Below, one piece after another: positions 1 to 5,597 of a DNA stretch of 13,101 nucleotides. Under the pieces are notes generated by a model that saw nothing but the letters and a program-made list of their open reading frames with translations, did no database searches and had not been told where the DNA came from. The stretch's first letter is position 1; each line of letters begins with the position of its first letter. This DNA is from Acidobacteriota bacterium. Lineage in GTDB: Bacteria; Acidobacteriota; Terriglobia; Acidiferrales; UBA7541. The stretch lies in assembly GCA_003224135.1 (NCBI GenBank), contig QHYO01000322.1, positions 12,927 to 26,027 of the forward strand. The letters are read 5' to 3'. A program made the position numbers and the translations under genes.

Positions 1-79
1 AGTCATTATGATGGGACATCATTTGTGGCGCCCTCGCAATGGGCATGATGCTGCCTACAACTCAAGGTGGAGGATCGCG

Positions 80-433
80 ATGCAATATCTATTGATGCTG
101 TATTCAGAAGAGGGCGGCTGGAACCAGCTGACGAAGGAGCAGCAGGACCAAGGCATGGCTGCGTACAGAGCTTACACAGAAGCCTTGCAGAAGGCGGGCG
201 TGCTGAAGGGCTCGAACCGGCTTCAGCCGACTTCGGCGGCGACAACAGTGCGTCTGGCAAACGGCAAGCCGCATGTACTGGATGGTCCGTATGTTGAGTC
301 GAAAGAACAGATCGGCGGCTACTACCTGATTGATGTGGCCGATCTGGATACGGCGATTTCCTGGGCCGCGCGTTGCCCGGGCGCTGGCCATGGCACAGTT
401 GAAGTGCGGCCAGTGTGGAGCTTGGCGACGTAG
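80..433 (+). CDS. YCII/DGPF-domain protein, partner of the ECF42 sigma factor
   Basis: A 117-residue protein of the YCII-related (DGPF) family: small soluble ferredoxin-like-fold proteins whose biochemical role is not settled. The sequence shows the family hallmark D-G-P-Y at residues 68-71, followed by E-S-K-E-Q-I-G-G-Y-Y (73-82), a D-L-D-T-A helix start (88-92), W-A-A-R-C-P (95-100) and the closing V-E-V-R-P-V strand (107-112). I chose the ATG at 80 because AGGTGGAGG at 65-73 sits 6 bases upstream and the domain starts at once with M-Q-Y-L-L-M-L-Y. The frame is open further upstream but without domain residues. The gene is 22 bases from the sigma factor gene and presumably co-transcribed. 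DGPF proteins are the well-known genomic partners of group ECF42 sigma factors, which supports both calls. The molecular function remains inferred only from that partnership. Confidence 0.9.
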   Translation: MQYLLMLYSEEGGWNQLTKEQQDQGMAAYRAYTEALQKAGVLKGSNRLQPTSAATTVRLANGKPHVLDGPYVESKEQIGGYYLIDVADLDTAISWAARCPGAGHGTVEVRPVWSLAT

Positions 434-443
434 TCGCGATAGT

Positions 444-450
444 GGGGGAG
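444..450 (+). promoter_or_regulatory. Shine-Dalgarno that fixes the sigma factor start
   Basis: GGGGGAG lies 5 bases before the ATG at 456. It favours 456 over an in-frame ATG at 330, which would overlap more than 100 bases of the YCII gene and add residues unlike the sigma domain. Confidence 0.6.
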
Positions 451-455
451 AACGG

Positions 456-1802
456 ATGAGCTTCGGCGATGGTCATTCGCGGAGCGACAAGGCAGAGACG
501 GGCGACGAGCAGTTGCTGACTCCGCCTACGGGCGGAGAGCAGGCACGCCAGGGTGCAAGCACCGCTCGAAGCATTGCGGCACGAGCTGCTGCGGAAGCTG
601 TGGCGCGCCGGAGCTACGGCAAGCTCGTGGCGTTTCTGGCGGCACGCACGCGGGATGTGGCTGCCGCCGAAGACGCGCTTTCAGAGGCGTTCGCTGCGGC
701 GCTGACAGATTGGCCGGTGAAAGGGTGTCCAGCGAACCCGGAAGCGTGGCTGCTGACAGTGGCTCGCAGGAAGACGATCGATATGCATCGAGGACGACGT
801 CGGGATGAGATTGCCAGCGAAGAGTTACGAATTTTCGCGCTCGGGCTGGAGGCTGTGTCTCTCAATCCCGGGATTCCGGATCAGCGACTCGCCCTGATGT
901 TCGTGTGCGCGCATCCGGCCATCGAGGCAAGCGTCCGTGCGCCGTTGATTTTGCAGACGGTGCTGGGGCTTGATGCGAAGAAAATTGCGTCGGCGTTCCT
1001 GATGTCGCCCGCAGCGATGGGTAAGCGACTTGTGCGTGCGAAGGACAAGATCCGGCAGGCGGGGATTTCGTTCAGCGTGCCGGAGCGCGAGGAGCTTGCC
1101 GGCCGGCTCGACACGGTGCTGGACGCGATTTACGCGACATTCGCGGAAGGGTGGACCGACCCTGGCGGGACGGATGCCGCGCGCCGTGACCTGACGGAAG
1201 AAGCGATGTTTCTCGCCAGGCTGGTCGCACAGTTGCTGCCGAAGGAGCCGGAGGCGCTGGGTCTGCTGGCGCTGATACTGCATGCGGAAGCGCGGCGTGG
1301 CGCGCGGCGCAATGACAGGGGAGACTACGTGCCGCTGGCCGAGCAGGACCCATCACTCTGGGACGCAGCGATGATTGACGAGGCCGAAGCTCTGCTGCAG
1401 CGAGCGAGCGGAATGAATTCGATTGGCCGGTATCAGTTGGAAGGCGCGTTGCAATCGGCGCACGTTGATCGGTGCCGCACGGGTCAGGCGAACTGGGCAG
1501 AGGTGGTGCAACTGTACGACGCGCTGTTCGCACTGGCTGGTTCTCCGGTGGTGGCGATCAACCGAGCGCTGGCGATTGCGGAGCTGCATGGCGCTGGGGC
1601 CGCACTTGTCGTTATGCAGGAAGTAGCAGCGGACCAGCGGCTCGCGGAATATCAACCCTATTGGGCGGCGCGTGCGGTGTTGTTGGCGAAGACCGGTGCG
1701 CTCGGCGAAGCGCGCGAGGCGTACGAGATCGCGATTGGACTGGAGCGCGATGCGCCAGTGCGTCGATTCCTCCAGGAGCGACAGGCAGCGCTGAAAGGCT
1801 GA
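456..1802 (+). CDS. ECF42-type RNA polymerase sigma factor with TPR-like C-terminal half
   Basis: A 448-residue sigma factor of the extracytoplasmic-function class, about twice the size of a minimal ECF protein. Region sigma2 spans about residues 46-115 (A-A-E-D-A-L-S-E-A-F, then P-E-A-W-L-L-T-V-A-R-R-K-T-I-D). Region sigma4 spans about 143-203 (R-L-A-L-M-F-V-C-A-H-P-A-I, then I-A-S-A-F-L-M-S-P-A-A-M-G-K-R-L-V-R-A-K). The rest (about 215-448) is an alpha-helical TPR-like extension typical of ECF42, with A-I-N-R-A-L-A-I-A-E and Y-W-A-A-R-A-V-L-L-A-K-T-G helices. No anti-sigma factor gene is visible, as expected for ECF42, where the C-terminal extension is thought to control activity. The first 45 residues are polar, low in homology and longer than I expect, so translation might start internally. 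Cytoplasmic. The stop lies 13 bases from the convergent peroxiredoxin stop, leaving no room for a terminator. Confidence 0.9.
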   Translation: MSFGDGHSRSDKAETGDEQLLTPPTGGEQARQGASTARSIAARAAAEAVARRSYGKLVAFLAARTRDVAAAEDALSEAFAAALTDWPVKGCPANPEAWLLTVARRKTIDMHRGRRRDEIASEELRIFALGLEAVSLNPGIPDQRLALMFVCAHPAIEASVRAPLILQTVLGLDAKKIASAFLMSPAAMGKRLVRAKDKIRQAGISFSVPEREELAGRLDTVLDAIYATFAEGWTDPGGTDAARRDLTEEAMFLARLVAQLLPKEPEALGLLALILHAEARRGARRNDRGDYVPLAEQDPSLWDAAMIDEAEALLQRASGMNSIGRYQLEGALQSAHVDRCRTGQANWAEVVQLYDALFALAGSPVVAINRALAIAELHGAGAALVVMQEVAADQRLAEYQPYWAARAVLLAKTGALGEAREAYEIAIGLERDAPVRRFLQERQAALKG

Positions 1803-1815
1803 ATTCGCTCTCCGG

Positions 1816-2406
1816 CTATTTGGCGGACTGCTTTTTGTGCAGATCGGTGCAGACCGAGAGGGCGTTGTTGGGATTGACTGCGGAGTCGCCTTCTTCGATG
1901 TGCTGGACGATGCCGTTTTTGTCGATGACGATGTTGGCGCGCTGCGCCCACTGGTAGGACTCGGACTGCACGTCGTATCCCTTGAGGATGCCGTAGGAGC
2001 TGAGCATCTTTTTATTCATGTCGCTGAGCAGCGGAAACTTGATATTGATTTGCTTGGCGAAGGCGGCGTTGGCTGCGGGGGAATCCATGCTGACGCCGAA
2101 AACTTCCGTATCCGAGGTGTCGATTTTGCCGCCGTCGATTCCAGACTGGACCGCCTGGAGTTGTTTGGTTCAACCACCTGTGAAGGCGAGCACATAGACG
2201 GCGAGAAAGACATTCTTCTTGCCGCGAAAATCGCTGAGTTTGACACTTTTCCACTGATCGCTGAGCAGGGTGAAGTCAGGCGCGGTGTCGCCGACTTTGA
2301 GCGAGACTTTGGCGACTTGATCAGTTTTTTGCGCGGACGAAGTGTTGAGAGCCCCAAAAGGCAAGGCGGCAAGCAGTAGAGCGGCAGAGACGGCACGTTT
2401 TCTCAT
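1816..2406 (-). CDS. Secreted peroxiredoxin with selenocysteine (in-frame TGA) at the peroxidatic position
   Basis: Thioredoxin-fold peroxiredoxin (AhpC/TSA-redoxin class) that would reduce peroxides outside the cytoplasmic membrane. Read through one TGA, the frame runs uninterrupted for 196 residues. It has a signal peptide (M-R-K-R, hydrophobic 5-20, likely cleavage near S-S-A-Q at 23-26), then G-D-T-A-P-D-F-T-L-L (39-48), the active-site segment A-F-T-G-G-U-T-K-Q (74-82), F-G-V-S-M-D-S, F-P-L-L-S-D and the C-terminal strand region ending in V-C-T-D-L-H. U79 falls exactly on the peroxidatic Cys of the P-x-x-x-T-x-x-C motif; the family proline is Val72 here. Cys186 near the C-terminus is the only cysteine and could resolve a selenenic acid intermediate. 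AAGGAG lies 8 bases before the ATG. Both flanks of the TGA are in the same frame and well conserved, and a SECIS-like hairpin follows. The alternative is a point nonsense mutation, which I consider less likely. No sel genes lie in the window. Confidence 0.82.
2140..2159 (-). promoter_or_regulatory. Candidate bacterial SECIS hairpin
   Basis: On the coding (minus) strand, counting the U of UGA as 1, UCCAG at 14-18 pairs perfectly with CUGGA at 29-33, closing a 10-base loop GCGGUCCAGU. The loop holds GGUC at 21-24. Known bacterial SECIS elements lie inside the coding region just after the UGA and expose a G or GU in an apical loop at about this distance; E. coli fdhF has AGGUCU. A competing fold with UCCA/UGGA around a GUC loop is possible. 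Only 5 base pairs are continuous, so the call depends mostly on position and loop sequence. Confidence 0.55.
2170..2172 (-). other. Selenocysteine codon (UGA), residue 79 of the peroxiredoxin
   Basis: The TGA is one base away from TGC or TGT (Cys) and follows F-T-G-G, with T-K-Q-L-Q after it; the canonical family sequence has Cys here. It is the only stop between the ATG at 2406 and the TAG at 1816-1818. An automatic annotation would split the gene into a 78-residue secreted stub and a 90-residue internal-start fragment. Confidence 0.8.
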
Positions 2407-2626
2407 GTATGGTGCTCCTTCATTCGAACGGATCGCTAGATACTAGCACGCATTGTTTCGTTCCGTAAGACTGTAATGCGGAATGGCCTGAGCCGAAAGA
2501 CAAAAGATGAAAATTGGACATGGAGCGGGCGCCATTGGCGGGCGAGTAGTGGTTTTGGACTATTCCCTCATCCCCTCTGCGCGCATACAGTCGCGGCAAC
2601 TGTTTGTGTGATTAAACGGGGGATGT
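2407..2626. other. Divergent intergenic region between peroxiredoxin and permease
   Basis: These 220 bases must hold the start signals of both divergent genes. On the minus side AAGGAG (2415-2420) is a clear ribosome site. A weak TAGTAT -10-like box lies at about 2439-2444, with TTACGG 17 bases upstream of it. On the plus side GGGGGA (2618-2623) stands only 3 bases from the ATG at 2627. I see no strong sigma70 promoter, no convincing operator and no small gene. Confidence 0.4.
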
Positions 2627-3715
2627 ATGTCCACACTTGCCGCAAATCTTGGGGCTGCAGTTCCAGTCGAGCGCGTGGGAACATGGAAGCGGAGGGCGAT
2701 TGCCATCCTGCTGATGGCGGGGATCGCGAGTTTCTTCTGGGTGGATTCGCGTTATCCGTCGCTCCTGAAGAAATATCACGCGGGCGCGCAGATCAAAGTC
2801 GCGGGCACGCTGAGCTTTGACAAAGTGTATGCCGTGGACCGCACCATGCCGCTAGCGACGCGCGTTTGGAAAACGAGCGTGAACTGGTTGAACACGAATC
2901 GAATCGGAATGACGTTTGGCTTCTTTTTCGCGGCGGCGGCTTTGACTTTTTTGGGAACGATCGCGTCGAGGCGCACGCGGTTCGCTCCGGCAAATGCACT
3001 GGTGGGGGCGATAGCTGGTATGCCGCTTGGCGTTTGCGCGAATTGCGTGGCACCGATCGGGCGGGCCCTTTACGCCTCTGGGATGAGCACCGAATCGGTG
3101 CTGGCGACGATGTTCAGTTCCCCGACCTTGAACGTGGTCGTGCTGGCGATGACATTTTCTTTGTTTCCGGCGCAGGTTGGAATTCTGAAACTGGCGACAG
3201 TGTTTGTAATGATTTTTGGAGTGGCGCCGCTGCTGGGGATTGGGCAGAAGCAATTGAACGCAGACGTGTGCGAGCTGAAGATTCCCGCCAGAGAAACATG
3301 GCGCGACGCGCTAGTGGGAATCGCGAAGACGTATGGCAAGAGCTTTTGGTACGTGCTGCGTGCGGGACTGCCGTTGATGTTGGTGGCGGCAGTATTGGGA
3401 GCGTTCGTGGCGGAAGTGGTGCCGCAATCCGCGTTGCTCGGAAATGTCACGTTCTTGGGAATTCTCGCCGTAGCGTTGATTGGGACGTTTCTGCCGGTGC
3501 CGATGGCGTTTGATGTGGTGATCGCCTATATCGCTTGGAGTAAGGGCGTTCCGCTCGCCTACGTTGTGGCTCTGGTTTGCACTTTGGGGATTTACAGCGT
3601 GTACTCGTTTAGTGTTGTAGGGAAAACGATTTCGTGGAGGGTTGCCTCGTCGGTTTATGGCGCCGTGGCGGGGCTGGGAACCTTAGCGGGACTCCTGGCG
3701 TGGAGTTGGAAGTAG
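2627..3715 (+). CDS. ArsP/YraQ-type (DUF318) permease
   Basis: A 362-residue inner-membrane permease. Hydrophobic segments appear at about 24-39, 93-113, 122-140, 155-180, 185-205, 243-265, 272-295, 298-330 and 342-361, giving roughly eight to ten spans. The signature G-V-C-A-N-C-V-A-P-I (135-144), followed by L-Y-A-S-G-M-S and S-S-P-T-L-N (164-169), matches the ArsP_1/DUF318 permease family. One branch of that family exports organoarsenicals; many others have no known substrate. Cys137 and Cys140 sit in or beside a membrane segment, suggesting a soft-metal or metalloid ligand site, which is inference. The roughly 50-residue stretch between the first two spans (about 40-92) is likely periplasmic and is unusual in length. 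The ATG at 2627 is used because the next in-frame Met (residue 30) lies inside the first membrane span. It is divergent from the peroxiredoxin and convergent with the ATP-grasp gene. The substrate is unknown. Confidence 0.8.
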   Translation: MSTLAANLGAAVPVERVGTWKRRAIAILLMAGIASFFWVDSRYPSLLKKYHAGAQIKVAGTLSFDKVYAVDRTMPLATRVWKTSVNWLNTNRIGMTFGFFFAAAALTFLGTIASRRTRFAPANALVGAIAGMPLGVCANCVAPIGRALYASGMSTESVLATMFSSPTLNVVVLAMTFSLFPAQVGILKLATVFVMIFGVAPLLGIGQKQLNADVCELKIPARETWRDALVGIAKTYGKSFWYVLRAGLPLMLVAAVLGAFVAEVVPQSALLGNVTFLGILAVALIGTFLPVPMAFDVVIAYIAWSKGVPLAYVVALVCTLGIYSVYSFSVVGKTISWRVASSVYGAVAGLGTLAGLLAWSWK

Positions 3716-3838
3716 TCAAATGGCCAGCTCCGCACGAGATTCAGACCGAAAACGTACCACGAGATAATTCCTGAGAAAAAACCGTCCGCCGCAGACGGCT
3801 GTCGCTCCAACAACGAGCGTACGAGGACCGGCCGCCAT

Positions 3839-3856
3839 AAGGGCGAAAACGCCCTT
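3839..3856. terminator. Hairpin between convergent genes, probable bidirectional terminator
   Basis: AAGGGCG (3839-3845) pairs perfectly with CGCCCTT (3850-3856) across an AAAA loop, a 7-base-pair GC-rich stem. It lies 20 bases past the minus-strand ATP-grasp stop and about 120 bases past the permease stop. The following T run is short (TTT on the plus strand, TT on the minus), so termination efficiency is uncertain. A smaller CCGTC/GACGG hairpin stands at 3782-3798. Nothing else is seen in the 3716-3875 gap. Confidence 0.5.
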
Positions 3857-3875
3857 TACGCCAGCAACCCTCGAA

Positions 3876-5162
3876 CTAACGCAGGTAGCCCCAGTTGTGA
3901 AGTTTGTCGGAGTCTTCTACCCAACGGTCGCCAATGTCGGTGCGGTAGTACATGTTGGGGATGAGAATGTTGCGGATGCGGGAATAGACCTGGGCTTGCG
4001 CTTGCTTCATGGTGGTGCCGGTGCCGACAACAATGAGAACAACACCGGAAGTTCCCGCGACGAGCCACTGACCGTTGAGTTGCTTCACGTCTTCGATGTG
4101 CACGCCGTCCTGATTGGGTTTTTTGAAGACGATTGCGGCATTTTTTGAAAAAGATTCGAACGTCGCATCGTCGTCAAACGGAAATGGCGGAACGACGATG
4201 CGCACGCCGATCTGAAATCCAGTGCGCGTGCGCCACTTCGGTTCGAGGCCATTGGCAAGTTCCCAGAAAAGCTCGCTGATCGGCGTCAGCAATCCTTCCT
4301 GCTGGATGCTGATCGTCGGATATCCGAAGCGCGACGTGAATTCTAGCGGATAGATGCCGTTGTTGTTCACGATGCAGTTCAGGTCGATGTAGCCAACGTA
4401 TCCTTCCTGCGCCAGCTTCGACTCCATTTTGAGAAGCGTTTGCGTGAAGAGTCGGTTCGGCTCGCTCCAGAACATGGAGGTGCCCATCTCTCCGGTGGGC
4501 GGGCCGATGTTGCCGGGAAAAAGTTTTTTGTGCTCGAAGTTGATGTTTACCGGAGTGATGAAATTTTTGCCGTTGAAGAATGCGCCGACGGCGACTTCTA
4601 CTCCGGTCACGCGGCGCTGCAATTGAAAAACTTTGATTTCGTCGGAGAATGCTTTTTTGTAGGCTTCGAGCATACGTACGACGTCTTCACCGTCTTCTTC
4701 TTCGCCGACAAAAAGCCTGCGCTTGACGTTTTGCGCTTCGCCGCTGGGTTTGATTACGTAGCGGTCGGGATTTTTCTTCACGAATTCGATAGCGGGATCG
4801 AAGGAGTCGAAGTCCTCGTAAGGAATGATGTTGACGCCAGCTTTCTTGAGCTCTTCCTGACCGAAGGAGCGATCGTCCTCAAGGCTATCGGTGTACAGCG
4901 AACCGCCAATGACTGGTTTTCCAGTGGCGCGCAAGGCTTGGGCTTTGGCACCTTGGCCGAGAGTATCGTCGAATACGACGATATCGGCCCACTTGGCGTC
5001 ACGCTCCCAATCTTTGGATTTGGGAACGAAGCCATCGGCAATGTCGCGTTCTCCTTCAGCTTCAATGTAATAGCGGACGTCGTGACCTTCTTTTAGGACT
5101 TCCCATGCAATATCGCCGATCAGACCGGAAATAGAAGCGAAGAGAAATTTGCGTTTATCCAT
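3876..5162 (-). CDS. PurD-like ATP-grasp ligase (phosphoribosylamine-glycine ligase family)
   Basis: A 428-residue cytoplasmic ATP-grasp enzyme. PurD joins phosphoribosylamine and glycine with ATP in purine synthesis, and this protein has PurD length and layout. An N-terminal Rossmann-like part (5-90) is followed by the ATP-grasp fold: Y-V-I-K-P-S-G with Lys138, T-G-V-E-V-A-V-G (186-193), F-E-H-K-K-L then G-N-I-G-P-P-T-G-E-M-G-T (217-228), and the metal-site strand L-E-F-T-S-R-F-G-Y-P-T (273-283). It departs from true PurD at the N-terminus: the G-G-R-E-H-A phosphate-binding motif is replaced by S-I-S-G-L-I-G-D-I-A. The substrate may therefore differ from phosphoribosylamine. The usual label would be phosphoribosylglycinamide synthetase. 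The ATG at 5162 has no good Shine-Dalgarno; a GGAG lies about 15 bases upstream, too far to be ideal. It is a lone minus-strand gene with no purine genes beside it. Confidence 0.75.
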   Translation of the reverse strand: MDKRKFLFASISGLIGDIAWEVLKEGHDVRYYIEAEGERDIADGFVPKSKDWERDAKWADIVVFDDTLGQGAKAQALRATGKPVIGGSLYTDSLEDDRSFGQEELKKAGVNIIPYEDFDSFDPAIEFVKKNPDRYVIKPSGEAQNVKRRLFVGEEEDGEDVVRMLEAYKKAFSDEIKVFQLQRRVTGVEVAVGAFFNGKNFITPVNINFEHKKLFPGNIGPPTGEMGTSMFWSEPNRLFTQTLLKMESKLAQEGYVGYIDLNCIVNNNGIYPLEFTSRFGYPTISIQQEGLLTPISELFWELANGLEPKWRTRTGFQIGVRIVVPPFPFDDDATFESFSKNAAIVFKKPNQDGVHIEDVKQLNGQWLVAGTSGVVLIVVGTGTTMKQAQAQVYSRIRNILIPNMYYRTDIGDRWVEDSDKLHNWGYLR

Positions 5163-5317
5163 TGCGGTTTGCGGGGGCTCCGAGACAACTATTGATATGT
5201 TACGAAGAATTTGCCGAATTCATGTTACAGGATATTCAAAAACAACGTGATTGGCGTTGCGCCTCGGGCAACCTGGCACAAGAAACGCGAGTCTGACTAA
5301 CGGGTCGACCTAACCTT

Positions 5318-5346
5318 AAGGGCAAACTTTGCGTAAACCTGCCCTT
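5318..5346. repeat. Inverted repeat AAGGGCA ... TGCCCTT
   Basis: AAGGGCA (5318-5324) and TGCCCTT (5340-5346) are perfect 7-base inverted arms separated by 15 bases, with a smaller nested GCAAA/TTTGC pair inside. They end 10 bases before the TATACT box, so the arms could form an operator at the -35 region or the foot of a terminator-like hairpin. No T run follows. Confidence 0.4.
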
Positions 5347-5356
5347 TAGTTCAGGT

Positions 5357-5362
5357 TATACT
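5357..5362 (+). promoter_or_regulatory. Possible -10 box ahead of the structured RNA/bamD leader
   Basis: TATACT matches the sigma70 -10 consensus at five of six positions, but no -35 box stands at 16-18 bases; TTGCGT at 5329-5334 is 22 bases away. A start near 5368-5370 would cut off the 5' strand of the closing stem, so the true start may lie elsewhere. Confidence 0.3.
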
Positions 5363-5363
5363 G

Positions 5364-5560
5364 GGGGCGTTGGTCGCGGTGAGTGCGTACGAGCTCGAAG
5401 AGCGATCGAGAAGTACGGTCCGGTTATGAACTCAGGGCGAGTGAATAGACTTGTCAGGGCGTGAAGGTAGACGCCCGGAGACCCGTAGCGGCACAACGAA
5501 TCAGTTCGGGGTTTTGTAAGCACAACTTGTTTCACCTCAGGACGCGTAAATCGACGCCCT
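5364..5560 (+). ncRNA. Candidate structured RNA or structured bamD leader, unknown family
   Basis: Paper folding gives a mutually compatible set of helices. The closing stem is GGGCGTTG (5365-5372) with CGACGCCC (5552-5559), 8 pairs including one G-U, plus a further G-U at 5364/5560. Inside it, CGTAC/GTACG (5386-5390, 5413-5417) sits on CTCGA/TCGAG (5394-5398, 5406-5410). A second arm, GTGAA/TTCAC (5441-5445, 5531-5535) plus TTGT/ACAA (5451-5454, 5522-5525), flanks a symmetrical five-base internal loop. Two hairpins lie within that arm: GGGCGT/ACGCCC (5457-5462, 5471-5476) and ACAACGAA/TTCG-TTGT (5493-5517). It resembles none of the hallmark sequences of tmRNA, RNase P, SRP or common riboswitches that I know. 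A local hairpin, CAGG/CCTG at 5538-5561, competes with the closing stem. It could be a free RNA of about 195 bases or the bamD leader. Confidence 0.45.
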
Positions 5561-5597
5561 GAAACCCTGAAACCCGAATTTACCAGAGAGGTGACGA

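Larger units (their letters stand above)
5163..5597. other. 435-base gene-free region upstream of bamD
   Basis: No supported protein-coding frame was found. From left to right it holds the leader of the minus-strand ATP-grasp gene (AT-rich 5190-5250, no clear promoter), an inverted repeat (5318-5346), a -10-like TATACT (5357-5362), a structured segment (5364-5560), a tandem CTGAAACC repeat (5559-5566, 5567-5574) and the bamD ribosome site GAGAGG (5586-5591). Confidence 0.6.

Noticed and set aside
8..22. Inverted repeat ATGATG-GGA-CATCAT upstream of the YCII gene
   Set aside because: Short, close to the window edge and without a second copy; it could be chance, so it is not called an operator.
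330..455. In-frame N-terminal extension of the sigma factor from ATG 330
   Set aside because: It overlaps the YCII gene; the Shine-Dalgarno at 444-450 supports 456.
2089..2172. Reading the peroxiredoxin as a pseudogene or as two separate genes
   Set aside because: The only defect is a TGA at the catalytic Cys; the frame, conserved flanks, signal peptide and ribosome site are intact, which fits selenocysteine better than decay.
1837..2379. A 180-residue open frame on the plus strand
   Set aside because: It lies antisense to the peroxiredoxin and shows no recognisable domain; the minus-strand protein explains the region.
2476..2820. Open frame starting in the peroxiredoxin-permease gap
   Set aside because: It runs out of frame over the permease start, has no ribosome site and no recognisable domain.
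2627..3715. Calling the permease a selenium or arsenic transporter
   Set aside because: The family is broad and the substrate is unknown; adjacency to a selenoprotein is not enough evidence.
4440..5096. A 218-residue open frame on the plus strand
   Set aside because: It is the antisense shadow of the ATP-grasp gene, with no ribosome site or family match.
5364..5560. Assignment of the structured region to 6S RNA, tmRNA, SRP RNA, RNase P RNA or a known riboswitch
   Set aside because: None of the hallmark sequences of these families that I know is present, and the branched fold does not match the single long hairpin of 6S RNA.
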